Source: Sediminitomix flava | Lineage (GTDB): Bacteria; Bacteroidota; Bacteroidia; Cytophagales; Flammeovirgaceae | DNA: 64,000 nt | NCBI RefSeq assembly: GCF_003149185.1 | Contig: NZ_QGDO01000003.1 | Location: 640,379 to 704,378, forward strand | Reading direction: 5' to 3' | Part shown: positions 56,469-64,000 of the stretch, in pieces | Position numbering within the stretch: the first letter of the stretch is position 1 | How the letters are laid out: the number at the start of each line of letters is the position of its first letter | The notes under the pieces: generated by a model | Seen by the model: the letters and a program-made list of their open reading frames with translations, nothing else | Told to the model about the DNA's origin: nothing | Databases searched by the model: none | Translations under genes and position numbers: made by a program

Positions 56469-57539
56469 ATGAGATTATTAATCGTTTTCATTTTTGCTCT
56501 AATCCTAACAGGGTGTAACAATCCTGAAGATGCTTTACCTCAAGGTGATTTAGGAGATGGAAGAGACCTCTACAATGAAGGTGTATTTATCGTGAATGAA
56601 GGCAACTTTGATTGGGGATTTGGTACGCTTTCTCATTATGATAGAGAAGGTGAAGAAGTAACGAATGCTATTTTCAAGAAAAAGAATGGGCATGAATTGG
56701 GTAATGTAGTGCAGTCGTTATACATCCTTGATAGTGTTGGCTATTTACCCATAAATAATTCATCAAGAGTTGAAATAGTAGATGTTAAAACGATGGAATG
56801 GCTTGGGAGAATTGAGATACCCAAAAGTAGCCCAAGATACTTCTATCCAGTAACTCAATCGAAAGCCTATGTTACTGATATTTATGCGGATCGTTTCTAT
56901 GTAGTAAATACAGAAACGAATGCTTTGGAAAAAGATGTACAAGTTGGCGGTTGGACTGAGAAAATGATTTCACATGATGATTTCATTTATATGACTCAAA
57001 CTCGTACCGCTTATGATACACGGGAAGGTGGGCAACTTCTTTTAAAAATAGATAAGATTTCTGATGTTGTTATTGATAGCCTTAAAATGCCTGTAGGACC
57101 TATAGATATTCAAAAGGATAAGAATAATAATCTTTGGGTTTTGTGCAACGGAGGTTTAGGGAAAGCTAAGCCTTCTTTGGTAAAGGTTGATGTCGGTAGT
57201 TTTAAGATCAAAGACATATTCGAGTTTGAATCAAAAGGTTTAGAACAGCCTTCTAGGTTGAGGATTAATGCTGCAAAAGATGAACTTTATTATATCTACA
57301 ACGATGTGTTTAAGTTTAATATTACAGATTCTAATCTTCCTCAAACGCCCATAATTCCAGCAAATGGGAGACTATTTTATGCATTAGGTATTGACCCGAT
57401 ATCTAATGAAATTTATACCTCAGATGCTTTTGATTATGTACAACAAGGAATGGTTTTTAAGTACGATTATAATGGGAAGGAGCTTCATTCGTTTACAGTA
57501 GGGGTGATTCCAAATGAATTTGTTTTTAACTACAACTAA
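56469..57539 (+). CDS. Second DUF5074/YncE-type beta-propeller lipoprotein (BtuG-like)
   Basis: 356 residues. Lipobox LTGCNNPED (Cys16). The mature part is a propeller without the PKD domain: GVFIVNEGNFDWGFGTLSHYDREG, VGYLPINNSSRVEIVDVKTMEW, KAYVTDIYADRFYVVNTETN, NLWVLCNGGLGKAKPSLVKVD, GIDPISNEIYTSDAFDYVQQGMVFKYD. The last blade closes near VIPNEFVFNYN. It starts 3 bp after the receptor stop, tight coupling. By size and architecture this one is the closer match to Bacteroides BtuG, so the two propellers may have different roles, for example capture and receptor gating. That is inference. Confidence 0.82.
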   Translation: MRLLIVFIFALILTGCNNPEDALPQGDLGDGRDLYNEGVFIVNEGNFDWGFGTLSHYDREGEEVTNAIFKKKNGHELGNVVQSLYILDSVGYLPINNSSRVEIVDVKTMEWLGRIEIPKSSPRYFYPVTQSKAYVTDIYADRFYVVNTETNALEKDVQVGGWTEKMISHDDFIYMTQTRTAYDTREGGQLLLKIDKISDVVIDSLKMPVGPIDIQKDKNNNLWVLCNGGLGKAKPSLVKVDVGSFKIKDIFEFESKGLEQPSRLRINAAKDELYYIYNDVFKFNITDSNLPQTPIIPANGRLFYALGIDPISNEIYTSDAFDYVQQGMVFKYDYNGKELHSFTVGVIPNEFVFNYN

Positions 57540-57584
57540 AGACAAATCATAGAAAAATTTATTTAGTTGATTACGTAGGAGTAG

Positions 57585-58616
57585 ATGAAAAGCGGTACAA
57601 AGTCAGTCATAATTTCTTTTTTAATCTTAATCTTTTTTTGGTTTGAAATATCTACTGGTTCTGTAAAAATCGGTATTTCAGAGTTATTGCAAATACTTTC
57701 ATTCCAAGACACAGATAGTATTGCATCAAAGATTATTCTACATATTCGTTTGCCAAGAACGCTGACTGCAATTTTGGGCGGCGGCGCACTTGCTATCGCT
57801 GGTTTACTGATGCAAACACTTTTCAAGAATCCGTTAGCAGGACCTTCTGTACTTGGAGGTTCGGCAGGGGCGTCTTTAGGCGTTGGAATTATGATGCTTG
57901 CAGGAGGAAGTGTCGCATCATCTTTACATATTAAGCAATTAGATACTTTAGGAAACTGGAGTATTGCGATTGCTGCTATTATGGGAAGTACGCTAGTCCT
58001 TTCTGTTGTTTTGGCTTTCGCTCGTAAAGTAAAAGACAATGTAATTCTATTGATCATTGGTATCATGATCGGGTACTTAGCCAACGGGATTCTGAGTTTA
58101 TGGCAGTTTTTTGCTTCACCAGAAGAGCTCCAAGATTTCTTGCTATGGACTTTCGGAAACTTAAGTGCTGTAACTTATTCTCAGTTGATAGTACTTTCTA
58201 TCCTAATAATTTCGGGGGTATTTATTTCCTTGCTTGTCGCAAAACCTCTGAATGCATTACTTCTTGGTGAAAACTATGCTCAGAGTATGGGGGTCGATAT
58301 TAAAAATATCCGAATATTACTGATCGTAGTGAGTAGTGTTTTGGCAGGAGCGATTACAGCTTTTTGTGGGCCAATAGGATTTGTAGGAATTACAGTTCCT
58401 CATTTAACTCGTATGGTTTTCAGAACCTCCAATCATAAAGTTTTAATTCCAAATACTTTTTTGTTGGGAAGTTTAGTCTTGGTTATCTGTGATTTGCTTG
58501 CTCAAATTCCAGGAAGTGCTTTGGTTTTACCAATCAATGTGATAACCTCTTTTTTGGGTGCACCTGTAATCATGTGGTTTTTGTTGAGACGTAGAAAATT
58601 CAAAAGAGCGATTTAA
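57585..58616 (+). CDS. btuC: FecCD/BtuC-type ABC permease
   Basis: 343 residues, about nine to ten hydrophobic helices, standard for the family. Readable motifs: RLPRTLTAILGGGALAIAGLLMQTLFKNPLAGPSVLGGSAGASLG, and GPIGFVGITVPHLTRMVF near the ATPase-coupling loop. Inner-membrane channel of a corrinoid or siderophore importer; cobalamin is favoured by the riboswitch and BtuB. It lies 45 bp after the second propeller gene and 2 bp before the ATPase gene. A BtuF-type periplasmic binding protein is not encoded in this window. Confidence 0.9.
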   Translation: MKSGTKSVIISFLILIFFWFEISTGSVKIGISELLQILSFQDTDSIASKIILHIRLPRTLTAILGGGALAIAGLLMQTLFKNPLAGPSVLGGSAGASLGVGIMMLAGGSVASSLHIKQLDTLGNWSIAIAAIMGSTLVLSVVLAFARKVKDNVILLIIGIMIGYLANGILSLWQFFASPEELQDFLLWTFGNLSAVTYSQLIVLSILIISGVFISLLVAKPLNALLLGENYAQSMGVDIKNIRILLIVVSSVLAGAITAFCGPIGFVGITVPHLTRMVFRTSNHKVLIPNTFLLGSLVLVICDLLAQIPGSALVLPINVITSFLGAPVIMWFLLRRRKFKRAI

Positions 58617-58618
58617 TT

Positions 58619-59608
58619 ATGCTTACACTTCAGAACTTGGAAATAGGCTATCTTGAGGGGAATGAAAAAAGGAAGCTATCGAAACCTTTGAATCTTTCTT
58701 TGGAAAAAGGAAAAGTGACTTGCTTAGTAGGCCCAAATGGAGCTGGTAAATCAACTTTACTAAGAACTATTTCCAAAATGCAGCATGCTTTGAATGGAAA
58801 AGTATTTATTCATGATAAAGTTTTAAGTTCGTATTCAAATAAAGAATTGTCCAAGATTTTAGGAACTGTTCTGACGGAACATTTTGATGGTGGGTTTCTA
58901 ACTGTAAGAGAATTACTTGAAATGGGGCGTATACCTCATACTGCTTGGTGGGGAACTTTAACAGATAAGGATAAAACTAAGGTTGAAGAAGTCGCAGATT
59001 TAGTCGGTGTATCTAATTTACTTGATCGATACCTTCATGAACTCAGTGATGGGCAAATGCAAAAAGCGTTGATCGGTCGAGTTCTTTCACAAGATTCTGA
59101 GTTAATCCTACTTGATGAACCAACATCTCACTTAGATATTCCAAATAAAATTGAGCTTTATAAACTTTTAAATAAAATAGCCAGAACTAAGAATAAGTGT
59201 ATTCTTCTTACTACTCATGATTTAGAATTGGCTCTTCAGACTGCAGATCAAATATGGTTGTTCGATAAAGATCAAATTATTTCTGGAACCCCTGAAGAAC
59301 TTGTACTTGGAGGAGATTTTTCAAGAGCGTTTTCTAGTGAAGATTTATTTGATATTGAAACAGGTAAATTTCTAGTAAATCAGAAAAAAAAGATCCCTAT
59401 TAAAGTCCAAGGTGATGCTGTTGCCCGTTTTTGGTTACTGAATGCTTTACATCGATTAGAGATAAACCTACCTAAAGAGGTTAACTTTGAAATTTTTATT
59501 GAGAGAAGTAATCATAAAACAAAATTTGAGCTTTTTATTGATAATCAGTTGGTTTTACGTGATTCATTAAATGTCTTATTGCATTATTTAATGAAATATT
59601 CATCTTAG
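58619..59608 (+). CDS. btuD: BtuD-type ABC ATPase with C-terminal extension
   Basis: 329 residues, longer than typical BtuD/FecE (about 250-260). Walker A GPNGAGKST (38-46), signature LSDGQMQKALIGR (142-154), Walker B LILLDEPTSHLD (162-173), switch His in LLTTHDLE. Residues ~250-329 (KIPIKVQGDAVARFWLLNALHRL ... VLLHYLMKYSS) form an extra domain after the nucleotide-binding domain. Its role is not known to me; it could regulate transport or bind a cofactor. It powers the BtuC-type permease 2 bp upstream. Last gene of the riboswitch operon; no strong terminator was seen behind it. Confidence 0.88.
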   Translation: MLTLQNLEIGYLEGNEKRKLSKPLNLSLEKGKVTCLVGPNGAGKSTLLRTISKMQHALNGKVFIHDKVLSSYSNKELSKILGTVLTEHFDGGFLTVRELLEMGRIPHTAWWGTLTDKDKTKVEEVADLVGVSNLLDRYLHELSDGQMQKALIGRVLSQDSELILLDEPTSHLDIPNKIELYKLLNKIARTKNKCILLTTHDLELALQTADQIWLFDKDQIISGTPEELVLGGDFSRAFSSEDLFDIETGKFLVNQKKKIPIKVQGDAVARFWLLNALHRLEINLPKEVNFEIFIERSNHKTKFELFIDNQLVLRDSLNVLLHYLMKYSS

Positions 59609-59765
59609 AAGAGAAATTTTTTATACGATTTATATGCAAAATTCCGTTAGCATATTAAAAAAATGTATTTTTACGTTATCAAATTTTGATTTATTAAAGA
59701 TTTGAATCGAAATTAGAAAGTATTTTTTCTTGTAAAGGAACTGGATAAACCAATTAATTGAGATA

Positions 59766-62420
59766 ATGAACAGACTTGTATTTCTTTTTTTGTGCATGTT
59801 TTTTTCACAAGCCTTATTCGCTCAATCAACGATTGTGAAGGGGCGTGTGGTAGATGAGGAAGGGAGACCCATGGAAGGGGTTAAGATTGAAGTGTTTGGT
59901 AGCCAGTCTGTTGTCTCAAATAGTAAAGGTGTTTTTAGCATTTCAACAGTCCATGAAATTCAGGATATCACTCTTAATGCATATAAACTTGATTTTAAAC
60001 TTTTAGATTGGGGTTACGATAAAAGCGTAAACCGTCTTAAAGTTATGATGATACCTACACCTGTAGAGGTTAATGGTAAACTTGTAGATGCAAAGGGGAT
60101 TCCAGTAAGTAATGCAAAGGTTAAAGTTAAAGGACTAAAGTTTGATAAATGGGTAACCACTTCCAATAATGGTTATTTCAAGATAAAACTTCCACATGGT
60201 TCAGATGTAAATAAAATTACAGGCTTTTTTGTAGATGATGAGATCATTGAGAAAACAGCTTTCAAATTAGATTCTGATAAAAGAGAAGTAATCATCAGAT
60301 CTTCAAGAGTCGTTCAACAAGTTGCTAAGGTTGTTCCTAAGAAAAAGCCAGAGCCAGTTGTTGAAGAACCTACAGTAGATGAAGATGGTTTTGATATCGA
60401 ATCGAAATCAACCTTGATTGTAGTTGTTTATGATGATGATGTTTCTCCAGCTGATTCTATCCAAGTTAAAGTTGATGAGAAAATGTACTTTACTGATGAG
60501 AACGGTGAGTTTATCGTTAAAGCTGATTCAGTAACAAATAGTGCTTTTGAAATCAATGAGCATGATATTATCAAAAAGGTGTATGACTTTGAGGATAATT
60601 ATATGTTCATTCATATCAAAGATTCTAATCAGGCTGCTCAAGACGAACTAGAATTAGAGTATGAAGAAAACTTCTACGTGGTCTTCAATACACTAGAGGC
60701 TGAAAAGCAAATCTTGGAGCAAAAAGGACGTGATCTTAGAAAAGAAATTAATAAGATTGTTGAGAAGTTAGACCGTGAATCTACTAATGTAGACAAAGTT
60801 TCCAAATTGGAGAGTTACCTTCACCGATTGGAGGAATCATTGGTAGAAAATGAAGTAGCTTATCAAGATGCGCAATATAAAACTCATCAGATGCTTGAGA
60901 AGATGAAAACTCAAATCAATGTAGCTGAGGGTGAAATTGAAGAAATTACGCAAGAAAAAGAGATGCTAGATAAGCAGCTTGTTTTCATGGTGATTATCTC
61001 AATCTTCTCTATTGTTCTTTTTGTGATCTTCTACAGGATTTCTGCTAAGGTCAGAAGACAAAAAGAAGAATTAGAAGTCGTAAATGAAAGCTTGAAAGAG
61101 ACTCGTAACGAGCTGATGAAAGCTCAAGATGATATGCTTGCCGTTAGAGATATTGGTCAAAAATTTACTTCAACACTGAATTTTGAAGATCACATGATCA
61201 CTCTTCAAGAAAGTGTTGCGATATTACTTGACGCAAGTATCTTCGGTATTGGAGTTTACAACGATAATGAGTCTAGAATTGAATTTAGAGGTTTTGTAGA
61301 TGATGAAGGAGAACGTCCTTACTTCTTCGAAAATCTTGATGATGCGTCAAGTTTAGCTGCATGGTCATTCAATAACGAAACAGAATTGATTATCAATGAT
61401 CTTCCTAACGAATACTTCTTATATGTCCCTGAAGGAAGCATTGATTTCTCTAAAAATAATTTACCAACATCGGTAATTTTCATTCCTCTTACTATTAACC
61501 GTGAGCCATTAGGTGTATTAACGGTACAAAGTCACAAGAAGAATGCTTACATGGATATCAACGTAACAAACTTGAAATCTTTAGCATCTTATGCTGCTAT
61601 TGCCCTTTCAAATTATAACTCTTACGTTGAATTGAAATCTAAGAACCAAAGTATTACTGATAGTATGAGGTATGCTAAGACTATTCAAGAGTCATTGCTA
61701 CCAGCTCAATCAGAATTGAAATCTCAATTCAAAGATATCTTTACCTTATTCAGCTCTAAAGAAATTGTTTCTGGAGACTTCTATTGGTCAACAGTTCACA
61801 AAGATGAAAATGGTAAAGAGCGTAAGTTCCTAGCAGCAGTTGATTGTACTGGACATGGTGTTCCTGGTGCGTTTATGTCAATGATTGGAAATACTTTATT
61901 GAATGAGATCATCAATGTAAAAGGTATTACAAATACGGTTGAGATTCTGAATAACTTGAACGAAGGAGTTAAACGTATCTTGAAGCAAGAGCAGATGATC
62001 AATGACGATGGTATGGATATCTGTTTGTGTGTGATTGATGAAGAAGAGTCAAATACAAAAGTAACATTCACAGGAGCGAAGAGACCTTTATTCTATTATT
62101 CGAGTAGAAAAGGAAAGATTGATTTGATTCAAGGAGATGTGAAGTCAATTGGAAGTATGCACCGTTCAAATAAGGAATTTACGATGCATGAATTATTGCT
62201 TCACCCTGGTGATATGATTTACTTAACTTCAGATGGATTTACTGATCAGCATAATATCAATAAAGAAAAGATTGGTAGAAATCGTTTGGTAAGTCTTCTT
62301 GAAGAATATGCAGAATTATCAGCTGATGATCAATTGAAAAATCTTCAGAAATTCTTAGACACTCATATGAAAGGAGTTGAACAAAGAGATGATATTACAA
62401 TCCTAGGTGTGAGAGTATAA
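59766..62420 (+). CDS. Membrane PP2C (SpoIIE-type) phosphatase with periplasmic CRD-like sensor and GAF domain
   Basis: 884 residues. Signal peptide (FSQALFAQ), two carboxypeptidase-regulatory-like domains (~22-105 VKGRVVDEEGRPMEGVKIEVFG; ~106-185 VNGKLVDAKGIPVSNAKVKVKG), a third related domain (~210-290), a coiled coil (~295-400), one membrane helix (~405-425), a cytoplasmic coiled coil, GAF (~461-617; TSTLNFEDHMITLQESVAILL), and a PP2C/SpoIIE phosphatase (~638-884; SKEIVSGDFYW, AAVDCTGHGVPGAFMSMIGNTLLNEI, DMIYLTSDGFTDQ, QRDDITILGVRV) with the metal-binding Asp residues present. It probably dephosphorylates an anti-sigma-antagonist-type partner in response to an envelope signal. No partner gene is adjacent. 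Monocistronic. Confidence 0.88.
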   Translation: MNRLVFLFLCMFFSQALFAQSTIVKGRVVDEEGRPMEGVKIEVFGSQSVVSNSKGVFSISTVHEIQDITLNAYKLDFKLLDWGYDKSVNRLKVMMIPTPVEVNGKLVDAKGIPVSNAKVKVKGLKFDKWVTTSNNGYFKIKLPHGSDVNKITGFFVDDEIIEKTAFKLDSDKREVIIRSSRVVQQVAKVVPKKKPEPVVEEPTVDEDGFDIESKSTLIVVVYDDDVSPADSIQVKVDEKMYFTDENGEFIVKADSVTNSAFEINEHDIIKKVYDFEDNYMFIHIKDSNQAAQDELELEYEENFYVVFNTLEAEKQILEQKGRDLRKEINKIVEKLDRESTNVDKVSKLESYLHRLEESLVENEVAYQDAQYKTHQMLEKMKTQINVAEGEIEEITQEKEMLDKQLVFMVIISIFSIVLFVIFYRISAKVRRQKEELEVVNESLKETRNELMKAQDDMLAVRDIGQKFTSTLNFEDHMITLQESVAILLDASIFGIGVYNDNESRIEFRGFVDDEGERPYFFENLDDASSLAAWSFNNETELIINDLPNEYFLYVPEGSIDFSKNNLPTSVIFIPLTINREPLGVLTVQSHKKNAYMDINVTNLKSLASYAAIALSNYNSYVELKSKNQSITDSMRYAKTIQESLLPAQSELKSQFKDIFTLFSSKEIVSGDFYWSTVHKDENGKERKFLAAVDCTGHGVPGAFMSMIGNTLLNEIINVKGITNTVEILNNLNEGVKRILKQEQMINDDGMDICLCVIDEEESNTKVTFTGAKRPLFYYSSRKGKIDLIQGDVKSIGSMHRSNKEFTMHELLLHPGDMIYLTSDGFTDQHNINKEKIGRNRLVSLLEEYAELSADDQLKNLQKFLDTHMKGVEQRDDITILGVRV

Positions 62421-62449
62421 TCTCACTCTAAGTTTATATGAAATAAATG

Positions 62450-62487
62450 ACCCCATTTCCTTATTAGGAAATGGGGTTTTTGTTTTT
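62450..62487 (+). terminator. Terminator after the PP2C gene
   Basis: A 12-bp perfect stem (62450-62461 with 62466-62477, ACCCCATTTCCT and complement), TATT loop, then TTTTGTTTTT. Confidence 0.95.
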
Positions 62488-62549
62488 ACAGCAAAAATTC
62501 AAAAGTAAACATTCATAAAAGTATATGTGAATATTCTGTTTAAATACCA

Positions 62550-62577
62550 TTGTGATTGATGTATTCTTTTATCTTTG
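62550..62577 (+). promoter_or_regulatory. Promoter of the MATE exporter gene
   Basis: -33 TTG (62550-62552), 17-bp spacer, -7 TATCTTTG (62570-62577). The in-frame TTG at 62575 lies within the -7 element and cannot be the translation start. Confidence 0.75.
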
Positions 62578-62598
62578 CGCAAATTTGGTAGTGAAGAA

Positions 62599-63954
62599 AT
62601 GAAGAAAGAGAGTGTAAATCAGCAGGCTGGATTATGGAAAATCTCTTGGCCATTATTTTTAGAGATATTGTTATTCATCATGATGGGAAATGCAGATACC
62701 CTCATGTTGAGTCAATATGCAGATGATGCAGTGGCAGCAGTAGGGGTTTCCAATCAAGTTTTGAATTTATTAGTAATTATGTTTGGCTTTGTAACTACAG
62801 GTACAGCCATTCTAGTAGCTAATGCTTTAGGTGCAAATAAAGAAGAAAAAGCAAGAGATATAATTACGGTTTCATTTTGGGCGAATGGATTTTTTGGACT
62901 AATCATCAGTTTACTGATGGGCTTATTTGGAGTGCAGATCATGCAAATGATGAACCTCGAAGATAGCTTATTAGCACAAGCAGCACAGTATACAGAATGG
63001 GTAGGTGGTTTTCTAGTCGCTCAAGCAATGGTGATGACAGTTAGTGCTTCGTTACGCTCATATGGTTATACGAAAGATTCAATGCTAATTACCTTAGGAA
63101 TGAATATCATAAATGTGATAGGTAATTATATTTTGGTTTTTGGACCATGGGGTTTACCTTCTTATGGAGTAATGGGAGTAGCCTTTTCTACGACATTTAG
63201 TAGAATACTGGGTATGATAGTAGGTGTGGCTTATCTACAGTATAAGTTAAAAAAGCCTATCAAATCTCTGAAAAAAATAGACCAACCTAAAAGTTATTTA
63301 AGAGACTTATTAAGAATTGGATTACCCTCAGCGGGAGAACATTTAACATATAATGCGACTCAGATGGTAATTACCTATATCATCACTTTTATGGGAACAG
63401 CAGCGTTGACAACAAAGGTGTATGCAACAAATATTGTGATGTTTATTTTTGTTGCTGCAATAGCAATCGGACAAGGTACCCAAATCTTGGTTAGTTATAA
63501 AATGGGTAGTAAAAATTACAGAGATGCTTATACACAAGGGATTTCTAGTCTAAAAATAGCTATTGGAATTTCTTTAGTTGTCGCTCTTATAGTTTATTCA
63601 TTTGCAGATCCGATACTAGCCATTTTTACACAAGATACCCAAATCATAACTATAGCTAAACAGATCTTACTCTTATCTATCTTGATGGAACCTGGAAGGG
63701 CTTTTAACCTGGTTATGGGAAATGCCTTACGTGCTAAAGGAGATGTTAAATATCCGATGTATTTAGCCATAGGGTCAATGTGGGGAGTAGCAGTTGTATT
63801 TTCGTATGTTTTTGGAATACTATTCCATTGGGGGCTTATCGGGTGTTGGTTAGCTTTTACCATAGATGAGTGGCTTAGAGGAGTCTTGATGCTAATTAGA
63901 TGGAATAAAAGCTTTAGAAGTTTAAAAGGAATGCGCCCTCTTTCATTAACGTAA
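62599..63954 (+). CDS. MATE-family multidrug/sodium antiporter
   Basis: 451 residues from ATG 62599. Twelve predicted hydrophobic helices in two related halves, usual MATE size. Motifs: WPLFLEILLFIMMGNADTLMLSQY at helix 1 and the matching half-repeat LLRIGLPSAGEHLTYNATQMVITYIITFMG; NALGANKEEKAR and KMGSKNYRDA after helices 2 and 8 are the typical G-x-x-x-x loops. It exports cationic drugs or metabolites against a Na+ or H+ gradient. The start was chosen because the earlier TTG (62575) is inside the promoter. A hairpin follows the stop at the window end. Confidence 0.93.
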   Translation: MKKESVNQQAGLWKISWPLFLEILLFIMMGNADTLMLSQYADDAVAAVGVSNQVLNLLVIMFGFVTTGTAILVANALGANKEEKARDIITVSFWANGFFGLIISLLMGLFGVQIMQMMNLEDSLLAQAAQYTEWVGGFLVAQAMVMTVSASLRSYGYTKDSMLITLGMNIINVIGNYILVFGPWGLPSYGVMGVAFSTTFSRILGMIVGVAYLQYKLKKPIKSLKKIDQPKSYLRDLLRIGLPSAGEHLTYNATQMVITYIITFMGTAALTTKVYATNIVMFIFVAAIAIGQGTQILVSYKMGSKNYRDAYTQGISSLKIAIGISLVVALIVYSFADPILAIFTQDTQIITIAKQILLLSILMEPGRAFNLVMGNALRAKGDVKYPMYLAIGSMWGVAVVFSYVFGILFHWGLIGCWLAFTIDEWLRGVLMLIRWNKSFRSLKGMRPLSLT

Positions 63955-63962
63955 AATGAAAT

Positions 63963-64000
63963 ACTCTAGTCTTATGAGAATACAACTCTTGGACTAGAGT
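63963..64000 (+). terminator. Probable terminator after the MATE gene (cut by window end)
   Basis: A 9-bp perfect inverted repeat ACTCTAGTC (63963-63971) with 63992-64000 and a 20-nt loop. The sequence after the 3' arm, including any T-tract, is outside the window. Confidence 0.55.

Noticed and set aside
57563-58084. 173-residue minus-strand open frame
   Set aside because: Antisense to the BtuC-type permease, whose conserved motifs read clearly on the plus strand.
62575-62598. TTG start for the MATE gene
   Set aside because: The codon lies within the -7 promoter element TATCTTTG; ATG 62599 follows at a sensible distance.

Overview
The window looks like chromosomal DNA of a low-GC Bacteroidota, most likely a Cytophagales-type (Flammeovirga-like) bacterium. 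This rests on type IX secretion (T9SS) cargo with both type A and type B C-terminal sorting domains, a PorP/SprF protein, several SusC/Oar/BtuB-type TonB receptors, DUF3857 proteins, and promoters with the Bacteroidota -7 element TAnnTTTG. No rRNA, tRNA, CRISPR, phage or insertion-sequence gene was recognised. Almost all of the sequence is coding, and most gene ends carry a clear intrinsic terminator hairpin.

Layout. 1-170 is a GC-rich, hairpin-containing repeat-like stretch. 341-3004 encodes a secreted GH20 hexosaminidase with a CBM9-like tail. 3161-7333 encodes a BspA-like T9SS type A surface protein with an internal 75-bp tandem repeat. 7414-8779 holds a TrpF-like protein without the catalytic residues and, divergently, a thioredoxin plus a small conserved protein. 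8936-28826 is a cell-surface block: a giant 4089-residue cadherin/TSP3 adhesin with a type B sorting domain, PorP/SprF and a PorE-like OmpA protein, flanked on both sides by paralogous DUF3857 pseudo-transglutaminases. 28886-33257 carries an arginine deiminase-family enzyme, ATP-dependent PEP carboxykinase and an AlkB-like oxygenase. 33311-36472 is an Oar-like TonB receptor. 36683-43705 is a coiled-coil protein and a full 2-oxoglutarate dehydrogenase set (E1, E2, E3) with an acetyltransferase gene inserted between E1 and E2. 43912-47097 has a small transaldolase, a membrane-anchored conserved protein and a sensorless hybrid histidine kinase. 47323-51562 is a two-gene MksE/MksB-like (MukE/MukB-type) SMC pair with no kleisin gene beside it. 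51804-59608 is a cobalamin-riboswitch operon: three surface lipoproteins (two beta-propellers of the BtuG type), a BtuB-like receptor and BtuC/BtuD-like ABC components. 59766-63954 has a periplasm-sensing PP2C phosphatase and a MATE exporter.

The most interesting points are: (i) the B12 uptake operon with its uncharacterised Trp-rich lipoprotein and no periplasmic BtuF; (ii) the MksEB pair lacking MksF and JetD; (iii) a shared upstream sequence (21 of 28 positions identical) in front of the two large T9SS cargo genes, suggesting co-regulation; (iv) conserved loss of catalytic residues in the paired DUF3857 proteins and the TrpF-like protein. The surface adhesin, PorP/SprF and PorE-like genes probably work together in T9SS export and surface anchoring. 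The riboswitch operon probably works as one B12 import route from the cell surface to the cytoplasm.

All family assignments come from reading motifs by eye, with no database search.
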